Notes: a model not told the origin generated them from the sequence alone. Positions 17,394 to 27,276 are shown, counted from the stretch's first letter. The stretch is 60,551 nucleotides of DNA from Dysgonamonadaceae bacterium (GCA_031254645.1 JAIRUA010000014.1:31353-91903), one strand, 5' to 3'. Numbers and translations: made by a program.

Positions 17394-17401
17394 CAAATGT
17401 A
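17394..17401 (-). promoter_or_regulatory. -7 box of the DUF4837-pdxA unit
   Basis: Minus-strand TACATTTG, matching TAnnTTTG, 39 bp upstream of the start at 17355. Confidence 0.6.
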
Positions 17402-17491
17402 CAACTATTTACGTAAAATGCGAACTATTTTCGAATATTTTTCCTTTACCCATTGAATATTCTCTATTTTTGCTTTGGCACCTTCTTACTT

Positions 17492-18520
17492 TTATGTCTT
17501 CGTGTTTTTATCTGTAGATAACATTCCGCACGCGGCAGAAATATCTTCGCCTCGCGATGTACGAATGGTACAAATAAAGCCTTTTGCAGTTAGAAAATCG
17601 CGAAATTTGACCATATTTTCGTTGCTCGACGGACGCAAATTACTCATCGGAATCGTGTGAAAACGAATGAGATTAATGCGGCAATCCAACGTCGAAAGTA
17701 GTTTTGCCAATTCGCGAGCGTAGAGCAAAGTATCATTTATGCCGTCGAACATCACATATTCAAACGACAATCGTCGCTGATGGCTCCAATCATAATCTTC
17801 CAACATTTCGATAATCGATTTTATCGGCATTGATTTTTCAACGGGCATCATTGCCAATCGCTGTTCGGAAATTGGGTTGTGAAGACTGATGGCAAGATGA
17901 CATTTACTTTCGTCGAGAAATCGTTTGAGATTAGTTTTCAAACCGATGGTAGAGAGCGTAATACGTCTCGGGCTCCACGCAAGTCCGTAATCTGTCATTA
18001 ACAGGTCCGATGTTTTCAGCACATTTTCGTAATTGTCCAATGGCTCACCCATTCCCATAAATACGAGATTGGTCAATTTTTCCGCATCAGGCACGGAATA
18101 GACTTGATTTAGAATTTCCGTTACCGAAAGGTTGCCGTGAAAACCCATTTTTCCGGTCATACAAAAATCGCAATCCATTTTGCAGCCTACTTGTGAAGAT
18201 ATACAGACGGTCAATCGGTCGTCTTCGGGGATGGTAACGGTTTCGATGAATTTTCCGTCAGCGATTTTGAACAACATTTTTCGCGTACCGTCTTTTGATG
18301 TTTGTACTTCTTGCGGCTCTATGCGACCGATTTCAAATTTCTCGAAAAGAATCTGTCTGTTTTTCAGTGAAATATTAGTCATTTCGTCCACTGATTTCGC
18401 TCGCTTCATGTATACCCAATCGGCGATTTGTTTGGCAGTAAATTTCGGAAGACCTAACTCTTGCACGCTTTCGCTGATTTCGGCAAGCGTCATTCCGAGA
18501 AGATATTGTTTTTGAGTCAT
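17492..18520 (-). CDS. rlmN: Dual-specificity 23S rRNA/tRNA methyltransferase RlmN
   Basis: Radical SAM enzyme that methylates C2 of adenosine 2503 in 23S rRNA and A37 in some tRNAs. The 342-residue length is typical. The cluster motif is CKMDCDFC (C-x3-C-x2-C) within SSQVGCKMDCDFCMTG, followed by FMGMGEPLDNYENV and RITLSTIGL. The C-terminal Cys needed for methyl transfer is present in SAACGML. The start is supported by the -7 box TATCTTTG at 18541-18548 on the minus strand. Confidence 0.97.
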   Translation of the reverse strand: MTQKQYLLGMTLAEISESVQELGLPKFTAKQIADWVYMKRAKSVDEMTNISLKNRQILFEKFEIGRIEPQEVQTSKDGTRKMLFKIADGKFIETVTIPEDDRLTVCISSQVGCKMDCDFCMTGKMGFHGNLSVTEILNQVYSVPDAEKLTNLVFMGMGEPLDNYENVLKTSDLLMTDYGLAWSPRRITLSTIGLKTNLKRFLDESKCHLAISLHNPISEQRLAMMPVEKSMPIKSIIEMLEDYDWSHQRRLSFEYVMFDGINDTLLYARELAKLLSTLDCRINLIRFHTIPMSNLRPSSNENMVKFRDFLTAKGFICTIRTSRGEDISAACGMLSTDKNTKT

Positions 18521-18540
18521 TATTTTTGCTTTTGAAAGTA

Positions 18541-18548
18541 CAAAGATA
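18541..18548 (-). promoter_or_regulatory. -7 box of rlmN
   Basis: Minus-strand TATCTTTG, 21 bp upstream of the rlmN start codon. Confidence 0.65.
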
Positions 18549-18646
18549 ATGATAATTTTGTGTCAGATAATAGCATTTTCTCTCAAATCAGTCAATCAGT
18601 CAAGTATCTTTGAAAAAGAATAGTGCAATGCTTCAAAAAATTTATT

Positions 18647-18654
18647 TATCTTTG
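18647..18654 (+). promoter_or_regulatory. -7 box of the GH43 gene
   Basis: TATCTTTG on the plus strand, 33 bp before the chosen start at 18688; transcription would begin near 18660, after the upstream in-frame ATGs. A second match lies at 18605-18612. Confidence 0.6.
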
Positions 18655-18687
18655 AAGTCAATTTTATCATCACAAAAATTACAAATT

Positions 18688-19680
18688 ATGATTAAACAAG
18701 TTCTATTATTTTCAGTAAGTTTACTCATTTTATTGTCTTGTAGTCAAAACAAAAGAACGGAAGAAGATACCCGGATGTCGGGCAATCCTATTTTCGAAGG
18801 CTGGTACGCTGATCCGGACGGAATCATCTTTGATGACACTTATTGGATTTATCCAACTTTTTCGGCAAGATATAGACAACAGTTGCATTTGGATGCCTTT
18901 TCATCGCCCGATTTGATTCATTGGACAAAACACGAACAAATTATCGACAACGTGGAAGTCGATTGGATTTGGCAAGCGATGTGGGCGCCGTCCATTATCA
19001 AACACAACAACAAGTATTATCTTTTCTTTGCCGGAAATGATATTCAAAACAATGACGAATTAGGCGGAATTGGCGTAGCAGTTGCCGACAGACCGGAAGG
19101 TCCGTTCAAAGACTTGCTGGGAAAACCTCTCATTGATCAAATTATACATGGTGCGCAACCCATTGACCAGTATGTGTTTCGTGATGTAGATGGTACGCAT
19201 TATATCTATTATGGCGGTTGGAGACATTGCAACGTTGCTAAATTAAACGATGACTTTACGGGGTTTATACCGTTTGAAAACGGCGAGATCTTCAAATCCA
19301 TTACGCCTGAGAATTATGTAGAAGGTCCGTTTATGTTTATGCGTAACGGAAAGTATTATTTTATGTGGTCGGAAGGTGGTTGGGGCCTTCCCAATTATAG
19401 TGTGGCTTATGCTATTGCCGATAATCCGCTTGGTCCTTTTGAAAGAATCGGAACAGTTTTGGAGCAAAATCCTGAAATTGCAACAAGTGCCGGACATCAT
19501 TCAGTGATTCACGAACCAAAATCAGGCAAGTATTACATTGTTTATCATCGTCGTCCGCTCGAAGAAACGGATAGAGATCACAGAGTGGTTTGTATCGACG
19601 AAATGTTTTTCGATGAAGGGGGATTTATTAAACCGGTGGTGATTACGCACGAAGGTGTGAGAGCTAATCCTTTAAAATAA
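18688..19680 (+). CDS. Glycoside hydrolase family 43-type lipoprotein
   Basis: Predicted exported glycosidase of the five-bladed beta-propeller GH43 fold (arabinofuranosidase or xylosidase-like activity). The start at 18688 (MIKQVLLFSVSLLILLSCS) gives a clean lipoprotein signal with lipobox LLSCSQ; the frame is open upstream to 18610, but a -7 box at 18647 argues for the later start. Propeller landmarks: NPIFEGWYADPDGIIFDDTYW with the catalytic-base Asp, APSII, and VEGPFMFMRNGKYYFMW with the general-acid Glu. Length is 330 residues. It is unlinked to the SusCD pair 8 kb away; the substrate is not assignable. Confidence 0.9.
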   Translation: MIKQVLLFSVSLLILLSCSQNKRTEEDTRMSGNPIFEGWYADPDGIIFDDTYWIYPTFSARYRQQLHLDAFSSPDLIHWTKHEQIIDNVEVDWIWQAMWAPSIIKHNNKYYLFFAGNDIQNNDELGGIGVAVADRPEGPFKDLLGKPLIDQIIHGAQPIDQYVFRDVDGTHYIYYGGWRHCNVAKLNDDFTGFIPFENGEIFKSITPENYVEGPFMFMRNGKYYFMWSEGGWGLPNYSVAYAIADNPLGPFERIGTVLEQNPEIATSAGHHSVIHEPKSGKYYIVYHRRPLEETDRDHRVVCIDEMFFDEGGFIKPVVITHEGVRANPLK

Positions 19681-19759
19681 TTTACGATTTTAGATTTACG
19701 ATTTTAGATTTGCAAAGTACCTGCCTTCAATCTAAGATCGTAAATCTAAAATCGTAAAT
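19680..19759. repeat. TTTACGATTTTAGA-word palindrome
   Basis: Arms 19680-19702 and 19737-19759 are perfect over 23 bp. The left arm begins at the last base of the GH43 stop codon. The recA gene converges from the right, ending 5 bp beyond. A 14-bp piece of the same word occurs at the uvrD start. Confidence 0.88.
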
Positions 19760-19763
19760 AAAA

Positions 19764-20774
19764 TTATTTCTTTTCTTTCAACGCTTCAAAAATCAATTTT
19801 TCAAGTTCTTCCGCCAATTCGGGGTTGTCTTTAATAGTGCTTTTTGCGGCATCGCGACCTTGTCCGAGTTTTGTATCGTTATAACTGTACCACGATCCAC
19901 TTTTTTTGATAATATTCAAATCCGCACCTAAGTCGATAATTTCGCCCGGGCGTGAGATACCTTCGCCGTACATAATATCGAATTCGGCTTTGCGAAAAGG
20001 AGGCGCCACTTTATTTTTTACCACTTTTACCTTCGTGAGATTTCCAAGAACATCTTCACCGTCTTTTATCGCCGTTCCTTTGCGAATATCAATACGAACA
20101 GATGCATAAAATTTCAACGCATTACCGCCCGTTGTGGTTTCGGGACTACCGAACATTACACCGATTTTTTCGCGCAATTGATTGATAAAGATGCAAGTTG
20201 TATTTGTTTTGCTGATGGCAGATGTGAGTTTTCGTAATGCTTGCGACATCAATCGCGCTTGCAACCCTACATTGGAGTCGCCCATATCACCTTCGATTTC
20301 CTTCTTTGGCGTAAGTGCTGCAACGGAGTCTATCACAATAAGATCTACTGCGGAAGAACGAATCAATTGTTCGGCAATTTCTAATGCTTCTTCACCATTG
20401 TTGGGTTGTGAAATCAATAATTCATCGGTATTTACACCCAATTTTTCGGCATAAAAACGGTCGAACGCGTGTTCCGCATCAATAACAGCAGCAATACCGC
20501 CCAATTTTTGCACTTCGGCAATGGAATGAATCGCGAGCGTAGTTTTTCCAGATGATTCGGGACCGAAAATTTCAATCACACGTCCACGTGGAAAACCGCC
20601 AACGCCCAACGCAGCATTCAGTCCGATAGAGCCGGTTGAAATAACGGCGATTTCTTCAATTTTTTCATCGCCCATTTTCATAATTGAGCCTTTTCCGAAC
20701 GATTTTTCTATTTTATCCATCGCCGCGCGTAACGCTTTGAGTTTTTCGCTGTTATTGTTTTTTTCTTCTGACAT
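19764..20774 (-). CDS. recA: Recombinase RecA
   Basis: ATP-dependent strand-exchange protein for homologous recombination and SOS induction. 336 residues. Walker A is [13 protein letters not shown] and Walker [11 protein letters not shown]; loop regions [15 protein letters not shown] and [30 protein letters not shown] are canonical. The start is supported by the -7 box TATCTTTG at 20801-20808. dprA lies upstream in the same direction with an 88-bp gap and its own unit. Confidence 0.98.
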   Translation of the reverse strand: MSEEKNNNSEKLKALRAAMDKIEKSFGKGSIMKMGDEKIEEIAVISTGSIGLNAALGVGGFPRGRVIEIFGPESSGKTTLAIHSIAEVQKLGGIAAVIDAEHAFDRFYAEKLGVNTDELLISQPNNGEEALEIAEQLIRSSAVDLIVIDSVAALTPKKEIEGDMGDSNVGLQARLMSQALRKLTSAISKTNTTCIFINQLREKIGVMFGSPETTTGGNALKFYASVRIDIRKGTAIKDGEDVLGNLTKVKVVKNKVAPPFRKAEFDIMYGEGISRPGEIIDLGADLNIIKKSGSWYSYNDTKLGQGRDAAKSTIKDNPELAEELEKLIFEALKEKK

Positions 20775-20800
20775 ATTATTTTGTAGTTTTTAATTTTTTT

Positions 20801-20808
20801 CAAAGATA
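20801..20808 (-). promoter_or_regulatory. -7 box of recA
   Basis: Minus-strand TATCTTTG, 27 bp upstream of the recA start. No LexA-type operator was recognised. Confidence 0.65.
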
Positions 20809-20862
20809 CGAAAAATAATGATTAGTAATTAATGTTTAATGATTAATCGTATTCTTTCCTTC

Positions 20863-21972
20863 TCACAGCAACCTATAAACACCACCCGGCAATGCCTGCA
20901 CAATATTTTTCATTTCCAACTCCAACAATGTGAAAAACAATTTCGACACAGGCGTATTCAATTCAATAGCAAGCAAGTTTACTCCCATCGAATCAGCTTT
21001 AGCAAGCGCGTTGAATATTTTTTCTTCATCTTCGTTGAGATTGAGAAAAAGTTCGCGTTGTTTTGGCGGAGCGGGTTTTTCGGTTTTTGCCCAACCTAAG
21101 TGTTTCACGAAATTATCGGTGTCTTGTAAAAGAATGGCTTTGTTCTTAGAAATAAGTTGATTACAGCCTATTGATTCTCGGTCTGTTATTCGTCCCGGTA
21201 CGGCGAAAACTTCGCGATAATACGAATCGGCAATTTCTGCTGTGATGAGCGAGCCGCCTTTTTCACCCGACTCCACCACGATAACTGCATCTGCCATTCC
21301 TGCCACAATTCGGTTTCGTCGCACAAAATTATGTTTATCGGGAGTAGTTTCGCTTGGAAATTCCGTGAGTAACGCACCATTTCCGAGCATTTCGATGGCT
21401 GTATGGCGATGCGCGTAAGGATAAATCCGGTCTAATCCGTGCGCCAAAACGCCAACGGTTGATAAATTATTTTGTAACGAAGCACGATGTGCACAAATAT
21501 CTATACCATAAGCTAATCCACTCACTACTAATAATTCCGAAAATTGACTCGATAAGTCTTTAACGAATTTTTGGCAAAATTCTTGCCCTTGTTTGGTCGC
21601 ATTGCGCGTACCAACAATGCTGATTATCTTTTCGCGATTGAATTCGGTATTTCCTTTAGAATATAACAAAATAGGTGCATCGATACAGCTTGTAAGACGT
21701 TGCGGATAATCGTCGTCCGTGAAAAAGAGCGGTTGAATGTTGTTTTTGGTAATAAATTGCAACTCTTTTTCTGCTCTAAGTAATACTTCTTTGTTTCGTA
21801 TTTCGCCAATAAGTCTCTTTGAAATACGTGGAATTACTTCCAATTTTTTTATACTTCCTGTAAAAATATCTTTTTCATCACCAACGTATTGCATCAATGC
21901 ACGTGCAAGCGTAACACCGATTCCGTTGATAAACGTGAGGGCGATTTGGTAAAGTGTTTTTTCGTTAGTCAT
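20863..21972 (-). CDS. dprA: DNA-processing protein DprA
   Basis: Cytoplasmic protein that loads RecA on incoming single-stranded DNA during transformation. The 369-residue protein has an N-terminal helical domain, a Rossmann-like DprA core with SIVGTRNATKQG, VSGLAYGIDICAHRASL and AHGLDRIYPYAHR, and a C-terminal winged-helix segment (~300-365). It overlaps the upstream thioesterase gene by 8 bp and so is translationally coupled to it. In Bacteroidota dprA is widely present, and its presence alone does not prove competence. Confidence 0.95.
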   Translation of the reverse strand: MTNEKTLYQIALTFINGIGVTLARALMQYVGDEKDIFTGSIKKLEVIPRISKRLIGEIRNKEVLLRAEKELQFITKNNIQPLFFTDDDYPQRLTSCIDAPILLYSKGNTEFNREKIISIVGTRNATKQGQEFCQKFVKDLSSQFSELLVVSGLAYGIDICAHRASLQNNLSTVGVLAHGLDRIYPYAHRHTAIEMLGNGALLTEFPSETTPDKHNFVRRNRIVAGMADAVIVVESGEKGGSLITAEIADSYYREVFAVPGRITDRESIGCNQLISKNKAILLQDTDNFVKHLGWAKTEKPAPPKQRELFLNLNEDEEKIFNALAKADSMGVNLLAIELNTPVSKLFFTLLELEMKNIVQALPGGVYRLL

Positions 21973-22375
21973 TATTCATTACTTCTCCCAATGCATTATC
22001 AAAAAAATCAGGTCGCGATAATTTACCGTTTACTACTGACGCTACATCCACTTTTGCTTTGGCACACAACACATTATCCGTTGTACGAATAACGCTTTGA
22101 TGAAAAATATATAATACACCTTTCTTTTCAATTTTGTCAATCGTAACCACAAAAGGTTCTGAGCCATACATTGGCGTTTTATAGCGAATATCTACACGTG
22201 CCACAACGAGGTTGAGTCCGCTTTTTGTTAAATCGAAGAAGTTAAAACCGTATTGTACAAAGAATTCGTGTCGTGCTACTTCGAAATAGTGTTGATAATT
22301 GGCGTTGTTGACGTGCCCTTGTGCATCGCATTCGTAGTCACGCACTTTCATTGGGTAAATGAAGATGTGATTCAT
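21965..22375 (-). CDS. Acyl-CoA thioesterase, YbgC/4HBT hotdog family
   Basis: Small hotdog-fold thioesterase of 136 residues that hydrolyses acyl-CoA or acyl-ACP thioesters. The family active-site region reads VRDYECDAQGHVNNANYQHYFEVARHEF, with the catalytic-type Asp and the following H-V-N-N. It ends 8 bp inside the start of dprA, in an operon with purL and the DUF4491 gene upstream. The exact substrate is unknown. Confidence 0.9.
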   Translation of the reverse strand: MNHIFIYPMKVRDYECDAQGHVNNANYQHYFEVARHEFFVQYGFNFFDLTKSGLNLVVARVDIRYKTPMYGSEPFVVTIDKIEKKGVLYIFHQSVIRTTDNVLCAKAKVDVASVVNGKLSRPDFFDNALGEVMNND

Positions 22376-22407
22376 TTATTTGTTGTTTAATAATTTATCA
22401 GTCATTT

Positions 22408-22716
22408 TCATTTATCCTTCTTCTTCCTTTTCGGAAACCATCCCTTCTTTACACGCTCCCGCTGCTCAAAAAGTTCTTTGATTGTCCAAAACGAAGAAAA
22501 AGCAAAAACCCCACAAAGTGCAGAAATAAAAACATTTGTCGTAACAACGGAAACAACAACGCCGATAATTCCCAGAAGCAAAAATATCCACCAACAACAC
22601 GTTCCCCAATAATATTCAGCTTTAATCACAATAGGGTGAAAAAGTCCGATAATCAGAAAAGTGGCGATGCCGATGGCTAAGCCCAATAGTTGGAAGTTTT
22701 CGAGAAAGTATGTCAT
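22408..22716 (-). CDS. DUF4491 small membrane protein
   Basis: 102-residue integral membrane protein with three hydrophobic helices (~10-30, ~38-58, ~62-80) and a Lys/Arg-rich cytoplasmic tail (KKGWFPKRKKKDK). The N-terminal LGLAIGIATFLIIGLFHPIV and EYYWGTCCWW match DUF4491, a Bacteroidota/Firmicutes family of unknown function. It begins 9 bp after the purL stop, so it is co-transcribed. Confidence 0.8.
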   Translation of the reverse strand: MTYFLENFQLLGLAIGIATFLIIGLFHPIVIKAEYYWGTCCWWIFLLLGIIGVVVSVVTTNVFISALCGVFAFSSFWTIKELFEQRERVKKGWFPKRKKKDK

Positions 22717-22725
22717 ATAATTAAA

Positions 22726-25700
22726 TTATTTCACCTTCAACCACTCCCTCGCATTCACAAACGCCTCAACCCACAACGTAACATCATGTTTACGATATTC
22801 AAACGGGTAATAAGCATTCTGCCAAGGAAATATCGTACGCTCCAAATGTGGCATCATCGCCAAATGGCGACCATCGTGCGAACAAACGGCGGCGGTATTA
22901 TAATCCGATCCATTGGGATTGCCCGGATATTCGTCATACACATATTTAGCTACAATATTATACGTCGATTCGGATTGCGGCAACTCGAAACGCCCTTCGC
23001 CGTGCGCCACCCAAATACCAAGTTTGTTGCCACTGAGCGACTTGAACATCACAGATTCGTTTTGCGGAATTTCTACACTCACAAATGTCGATTCAAATTT
23101 TTCCGAACTATTGTGGCGCATTTTCGGGTGCGTATCATCCATTTCGGGGTATACCAAACCGAGTTCCATCATCAATTGACAACCGTTGCAAATGCCGAGC
23201 GAAAGCGTATCGGGACGAGCATAGAAATTTTGAATCGCTGTTTTTGCTTTTTCGTTGTAAAGCAATCCGCCTGCCCAACCTTTTGCAGAGCCAAGTACAT
23301 CGGAATTTGAAAATCCGCCACAGAAAACGGCAAATTGCACATCTTCAAGCGTTTCGCGACCCGATGTAAGGTCAGTAGTGTGTACATCTTTCACATCGAA
23401 ACCCGCAAGCCAAAGTGCGTACGCCATTTCGCGCTCACCATTCGTACCTTTTTCACGAATAATCGCAGCTTGCAATCCCGATTTTTCTTTTCGGTCTGGG
23501 CTTAAGCCGTAATCTTCAAATTTTCCTGTGAATGAGGGTTTAATATCGAATTGCAACGGTTGTTTTTTGTAATTATCGAAACGCGCTTTGGCACACACTT
23601 CGCCACTTTGTTTTTGGTCAAGCAAATATGAAGTACGATACCACACATCACGCAATTTATCAATATCAAATTCTTGACGGAAATTGTCTTTTTCAATCAC
23701 AAGCATACGTTCTTCCGTTGGACGAGCCACAATAGCAAAACCAACACCGTAATCTTCAAGTATTTTTTCCACCAAATGATGATGTTTTACCTGAATAAGT
23801 ACGCCCGGATTTTCGGCGAACAAAATCTTAATCAAATCAGCGTGGCGAATTTTATCCAAACGCGCTTCCAAACCGCCTTGCGGATTCGCAAAACACATTT
23901 CAAGCATCGCCGTAATCATACCACCTTCCGAAATATCGTGTCCTGCCAAAATCAATCCACGATTAACAAGTTCTTGCACAGCCGCGAAAGCGTTTTTGAA
24001 ATATTCCGTATCAGTTACGGTTGGTGCTTCGTTACCGACTTTGCCCAATGTTTGCGCAAATGCCGAACCGCCAAGCTTTAGAGTATCAACCGAGAAATCA
24101 ATATGATAGAGATATGTTCCTTTGATATACGCCAACACAGGCGATACTATTTTGCGAATGTTTTTCACTTCGCCGGCGGCGGTAATAATCACACAGCCGG
24201 GAGAAAATACTTTTTCATCGTTGCCATATTTTTGCGTCATCGACAACGAATCTTTCCCCGTAGGAATGTTGATACCCAGTTCGCAAGCAAAATCTGAACA
24301 GGCTTCTACCGCTTTATATAAACGTGCATCTTCACCCGGATTGCGACAGGGCCACTGCCAGTTGGCACTCAACGAAACGCTTTGCAAACCGTTTGTTAGC
24401 GGCGCGAAAACGATATTGGTTAATGCTTCCGAAACTGCCAAAACCGAGCCTGCGGCAGGGTCAATCATTGCCGCTTGCGGCGCGTGTCCGATAGACGTTG
24501 CCATTCCGGTAAATCCTCTGTGGTCAAGCGCAATAGCACCACAGTCACTCAACGGCAATTGAATTTCGCCTTGACATTGCTGGCGAGCGATTTTTCCGGT
24601 TACGCTTCTATCTACTTTGTTCGTCAGCCAATCTTTACACGCAACTGATTCTAAACGAAGAACGTTTTCGATATATGTTTCAAGATTTTCAGTGCTATAT
24701 TCGGGTGTTGAATATTCTTCTTCCACCGTATTGTCTTGCATAATGGTTTTGGGCGAACTTCCGAAAAAGTCGTTCAAACTCATACTTATCGGACATTCGC
24801 CATCGGGCTGACGAAATGTAAACTGCATATCATCAGTTGTTTCGCCCACTACATACATCGGTGCGCGTTCGCGTTCGGCGATTTTCCTAATACGCTCAAT
24901 ATCTTTTTGTTCAACAAGTAAGCCCATTCTTTCCTGACTTTCGTTGCCGATAATTTCTTTCGCTGAAAGTGTCGGGTCGCCAATCGGAAGTTTGTCAATT
25001 TCGATAATTCCGCCCGTTTTTTCTACCAATTCCGAAAGACAATTCAAATGTCCGCCGGCACCGTGGTCGTGAATGGAAACAATCGGATTATCGTCCGCTT
25101 CGGCAAGTGTGCGAATTACGTTTGATACACGTTTTTGCATTTCGGGATTAGCGCGTTGTACAGCATTCAGTTCGATACCCGAATCGTATTCACCTGTAGT
25201 TACAGAAGATACGGCTGCACCTCCCATTCCGATTCGATAATTATCGCCACCGAGAACGACAACTTTTTCGCCCGGTTTCGGCTCGCCTTTCAATGCATCT
25301 TTCCGATTTGCGAAACCGATACCACCCGCCAACATAATCACTTTGTCGAAACCAAATTTTTTGTCATTTTCGGCGTGTTCAAACGTTAGCAATGAGCCGC
25401 AAATAAGCGGTTGCCCAAATTTATTTCCGAAATCCGATGCGCCATTCGATGCTTTTATCAAAATCTGTTCGGGTGTTTGGTAAAGCCATTTTCTGGCGGG
25501 CAACTCTTTTTCCCACGCACGGTTGTCTTCAAGACGTGGATATGAAGTCATATACACCGCTGTTCCTGCCACCGGAAGCGACCCTTTTCCACCGGCAAGA
25601 CGGTCGCGGATTTCACCGCCCGTGCCTGTCGATGCACCATTGAACGGCTCTACCGTTGTGGGAAAATTGTGCGTTTCTGCTTTAAGCGAAAGCACGCTAT

Positions 25701-26415
25701 CTATTTCTTTTGTAGTGTAAAAGTCAGGTTTGTCGCCGCTTATCGGTGCAAATTGTTCGATTTTGGGACCTGCCACAAACGCCACATTATCTTTGTATGC
25801 GGAAACCAACGTGTTTGGATTGGTTTGCGATGTTTTTTTGATGAGTTGAAAGAGTGTGCTCTCTTTTTCTTCGCCATCGATAATAAATTTTCCGTTGAAA
25901 ATTTTATGGCGACAATGTTCCGAATTTACTTGTGAAAAGCCAAATACTTCGCTGTCGGTCAGCTTTCTACCAAGTTTTTCACTTACGGAATTGAGGTATT
26001 CGATTTCATCTTCGCTTAACGCCAAGCCTTCTTGTTGATTGTATGCCGCGATGTCATCGATAAGCAAAATTGGCTCGGGATGCCTGTCAATCGCAAAAAT
26101 CGTTTGATCGAGTTCCGTGTAGATCCTTTGCAACATTGGGTCATAGTCGGGCGAATCGGTTTGTGCAGGCGCGTATTCTTCGATACGAGCGATACCTTCG
26201 ATACCCATACTTTGGGTAATTTCCACTGCGCAAGTGCTCCACGGCGTAATCATTTCGCGACGCGGACCGATATAGGTCGCTTTGATTTCGTTGCCATTCA
26301 GCATTTCGGCGTTTCCGAAAAGCCAATTCAGTTTTTCGATTGTTTCGCCTGAAAACGGCACAGTTGCCTCTACGGCAATAACGGTTTGTGAGGGTGTTTT
26401 GAAAAATGAAATCAT
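22726..26415 (-). CDS. purL: Phosphoribosylformylglycinamidine synthase PurL (large form)
   Basis: Fourth step of purine synthesis: FGAR + ATP + glutamine to FGAM. At 1229 residues it is the large single-chain type with N-terminal, synthetase and glutaminase domains. Landmarks: FSQVNSEHCRHKIFNG, LKAETHNFPTTVEPF, GRVMLAGG-like KVIMLAGGIGFANR, and DHGAGGHLNCLSE. In the C-terminal amidotransferase, FCGGFSNSD and the catalytic Cys in GICNGCQ precede VAHGEGRFE. The -7 box TAACTTTG on the minus strand is at 26454-26461. Confidence 0.97.
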   Translation of the reverse strand: MISFFKTPSQTVIAVEATVPFSGETIEKLNWLFGNAEMLNGNEIKATYIGPRREMITPWSTCAVEITQSMGIEGIARIEEYAPAQTDSPDYDPMLQRIYTELDQTIFAIDRHPEPILLIDDIAAYNQQEGLALSEDEIEYLNSVSEKLGRKLTDSEVFGFSQVNSEHCRHKIFNGKFIIDGEEKESTLFQLIKKTSQTNPNTLVSAYKDNVAFVAGPKIEQFAPISGDKPDFYTTKEIDSVLSLKAETHNFPTTVEPFNGASTGTGGEIRDRLAGGKGSLPVAGTAVYMTSYPRLEDNRAWEKELPARKWLYQTPEQILIKASNGASDFGNKFGQPLICGSLLTFEHAENDKKFGFDKVIMLAGGIGFANRKDALKGEPKPGEKVVVLGGDNYRIGMGGAAVSSVTTGEYDSGIELNAVQRANPEMQKRVSNVIRTLAEADDNPIVSIHDHGAGGHLNCLSELVEKTGGIIEIDKLPIGDPTLSAKEIIGNESQERMGLLVEQKDIERIRKIAERERAPMYVVGETTDDMQFTFRQPDGECPISMSLNDFFGSSPKTIMQDNTVEEEYSTPEYSTENLETYIENVLRLESVACKDWLTNKVDRSVTGKIARQQCQGEIQLPLSDCGAIALDHRGFTGMATSIGHAPQAAMIDPAAGSVLAVSEALTNIVFAPLTNGLQSVSLSANWQWPCRNPGEDARLYKAVEACSDFACELGINIPTGKDSLSMTQKYGNDEKVFSPGCVIITAAGEVKNIRKIVSPVLAYIKGTYLYHIDFSVDTLKLGGSAFAQTLGKVGNEAPTVTDTEYFKNAFAAVQELVNRGLILAGHDISEGGMITAMLEMCFANPQGGLEARLDKIRHADLIKILFAENPGVLIQVKHHHLVEKILEDYGVGFAIVARPTEERMLVIEKDNFRQEFDIDKLRDVWYRTSYLLDQKQSGEVCAKARFDNYKKQPLQFDIKPSFTGKFEDYGLSPDRKEKSGLQAAIIREKGTNGEREMAYALWLAGFDVKDVHTTDLTSGRETLEDVQFAVFCGGFSNSDVLGSAKGWAGGLLYNEKAKTAIQNFYARPDTLSLGICNGCQLMMELGLVYPEMDDTHPKMRHNSSEKFESTFVSVEIPQNESVMFKSLSGNKLGIWVAHGEGRFELPQSESTYNIVAKYVYDEYPGNPNGSDYNTAAVCSHDGRHLAMMPHLERTIFPWQNAYYPFEYRKHDVTLWVEAFVNAREWLKVK

Positions 26416-26453
26416 TATGTTGTTGCGTTATTTTATTCGGATATTTAAGGGTA

Positions 26454-26461
26454 CAAAGTTA
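26454..26461 (-). promoter_or_regulatory. -7 box of purL
   Basis: Minus-strand TAACTTTG, matching TAnnTTTG, 39 bp upstream of the purL start. Confidence 0.6.
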
Positions 26462-26502
26462 GCATTTTTTTAATTGATAATGGATAATTGACAATTGATA
26501 AT

Positions 26503-26994
26503 TTAAGAAAGATGTATTACCTCCAAATCACGAATATCTCCCTTATCCAACACAAATCTAATCAAAGTACGCACTTGATGAAAACCATATTTTCCCGCCG
26601 CGCCCGGATTGATATGTAAACACTCTAAATTCTTGTCATACATCACTTTTAAAATGTGCGAATGCCCGCAAACAAACAGTTTCGGCGGATTTGCATATAA
26701 TTCACGGTGAATACCGGAATCGTATTTTCCGGGATATCCGCCAATATGTGTCATTAGCACTTCCACGTTTTCGAGTATGAAACGCAATGTTTTAGGATAG
26801 GCGAGACGTGTTGTGTGGTCGTCAATATTGCCGTGTACTGCACGAAATGGTTTTCCCAACGCTTCGAAACATTGCGCAAGGGCAAGCGACCCGATATCGC
26901 CGGCGTGCCAAATTTCGTCACAAGGGGCGAAATAGGTTTCGTACTTTTCGTCCCAATAATTGTGCGTGTCGGAAAGAAGACCAATTTTTTTCAT
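26503..26994 (-). CDS. YfcE/MJ0936-family metallophosphoesterase
   Basis: 163-residue calcineurin-like phosphodiesterase. Metal ligands lie in the ordered motifs GLLSDTHNYW, WHAGDIGS, VHGNIDDH, MTHIGGYPGKY and CGHSHILK. The family hydrolyses phosphodiesters in vitro; the physiological substrate is not set. Its ATG overlaps the stop of the preceding small membrane gene (ATGA), so the two are translationally coupled. Confidence 0.92.
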   Translation of the reverse strand: MKKIGLLSDTHNYWDEKYETYFAPCDEIWHAGDIGSLALAQCFEALGKPFRAVHGNIDDHTTRLAYPKTLRFILENVEVLMTHIGGYPGKYDSGIHRELYANPPKLFVCGHSHILKVMYDKNLECLHINPGAAGKYGFHQVRTLIRFVLDKGDIRDLEVIHLS

Positions 26995-27182
26995 TTCTTT
27001 TTGCGTAAAAACTTAAAAATGACATTCGTCAGTAAAAAGCTTGACAAGCAAGATAATCCGAAAAACACCAAGACGACTTTTAGTGTTGTTTTTTCAACTC
27101 CCGACATCAAATAAGTAACAACTGTCAGAACAATCGTCAAACAGATGAAAAAGATCCATTTTTCTTTTGAATAAGTCATCAT
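26991..27182 (-). CDS. Small two-helix membrane protein
   Basis: Unrecognised protein of 63 residues from the ATG at 27182 (MMTYSKEKWIFF). A longer frame to 27209 would overlap the -7 box TATCTTTG at 27207-27214, so the later start is preferred. Two hydrophobic helices (~9-27 and ~35-54) and a basic tail (KFLRKKK). It overlaps the downstream phosphodiesterase gene by 4 bp (ATGA). Function unknown. Confidence 0.65.
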   Translation of the reverse strand: MMTYSKEKWIFFICLTIVLTVVTYLMSGVEKTTLKVVLVFFGLSCLSSFLLTNVIFKFLRKKK

Positions 27183-27206
27183 TTTTAATTGAAATTTTTT
27201 GTGAGA

Positions 27207-27214
27207 CAAAGATA
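27207..27214 (-). promoter_or_regulatory. -7 box of the small membrane/phosphodiesterase unit
   Basis: Minus-strand TATCTTTG, 24 bp before the ATG at 27182; it sets the start choice of that gene. Confidence 0.65.
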
Positions 27215-27227
27215 GTGAAAAATAAAA

Positions 27228-27251
27228 AACGGACAGCTTCCACTATCCGTT
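27228..27251 (-). terminator. Terminator of the BlaI/M56 unit
   Basis: Stem AACGGA-x-AG/CT-x-TCCGTT with T-run on the minus strand, 26 bp after the M56 gene stop. Confidence 0.85.
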
Positions 27252-27276
27252 TTCTCGTACAAAGAAATCAAACTCT

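Noticed and set aside
5926..19680. One polysaccharide utilisation locus joining SusCD and the GH43 gene
   Set aside because: They are 8 kb apart, separated by a terminator and many housekeeping genes in both directions.
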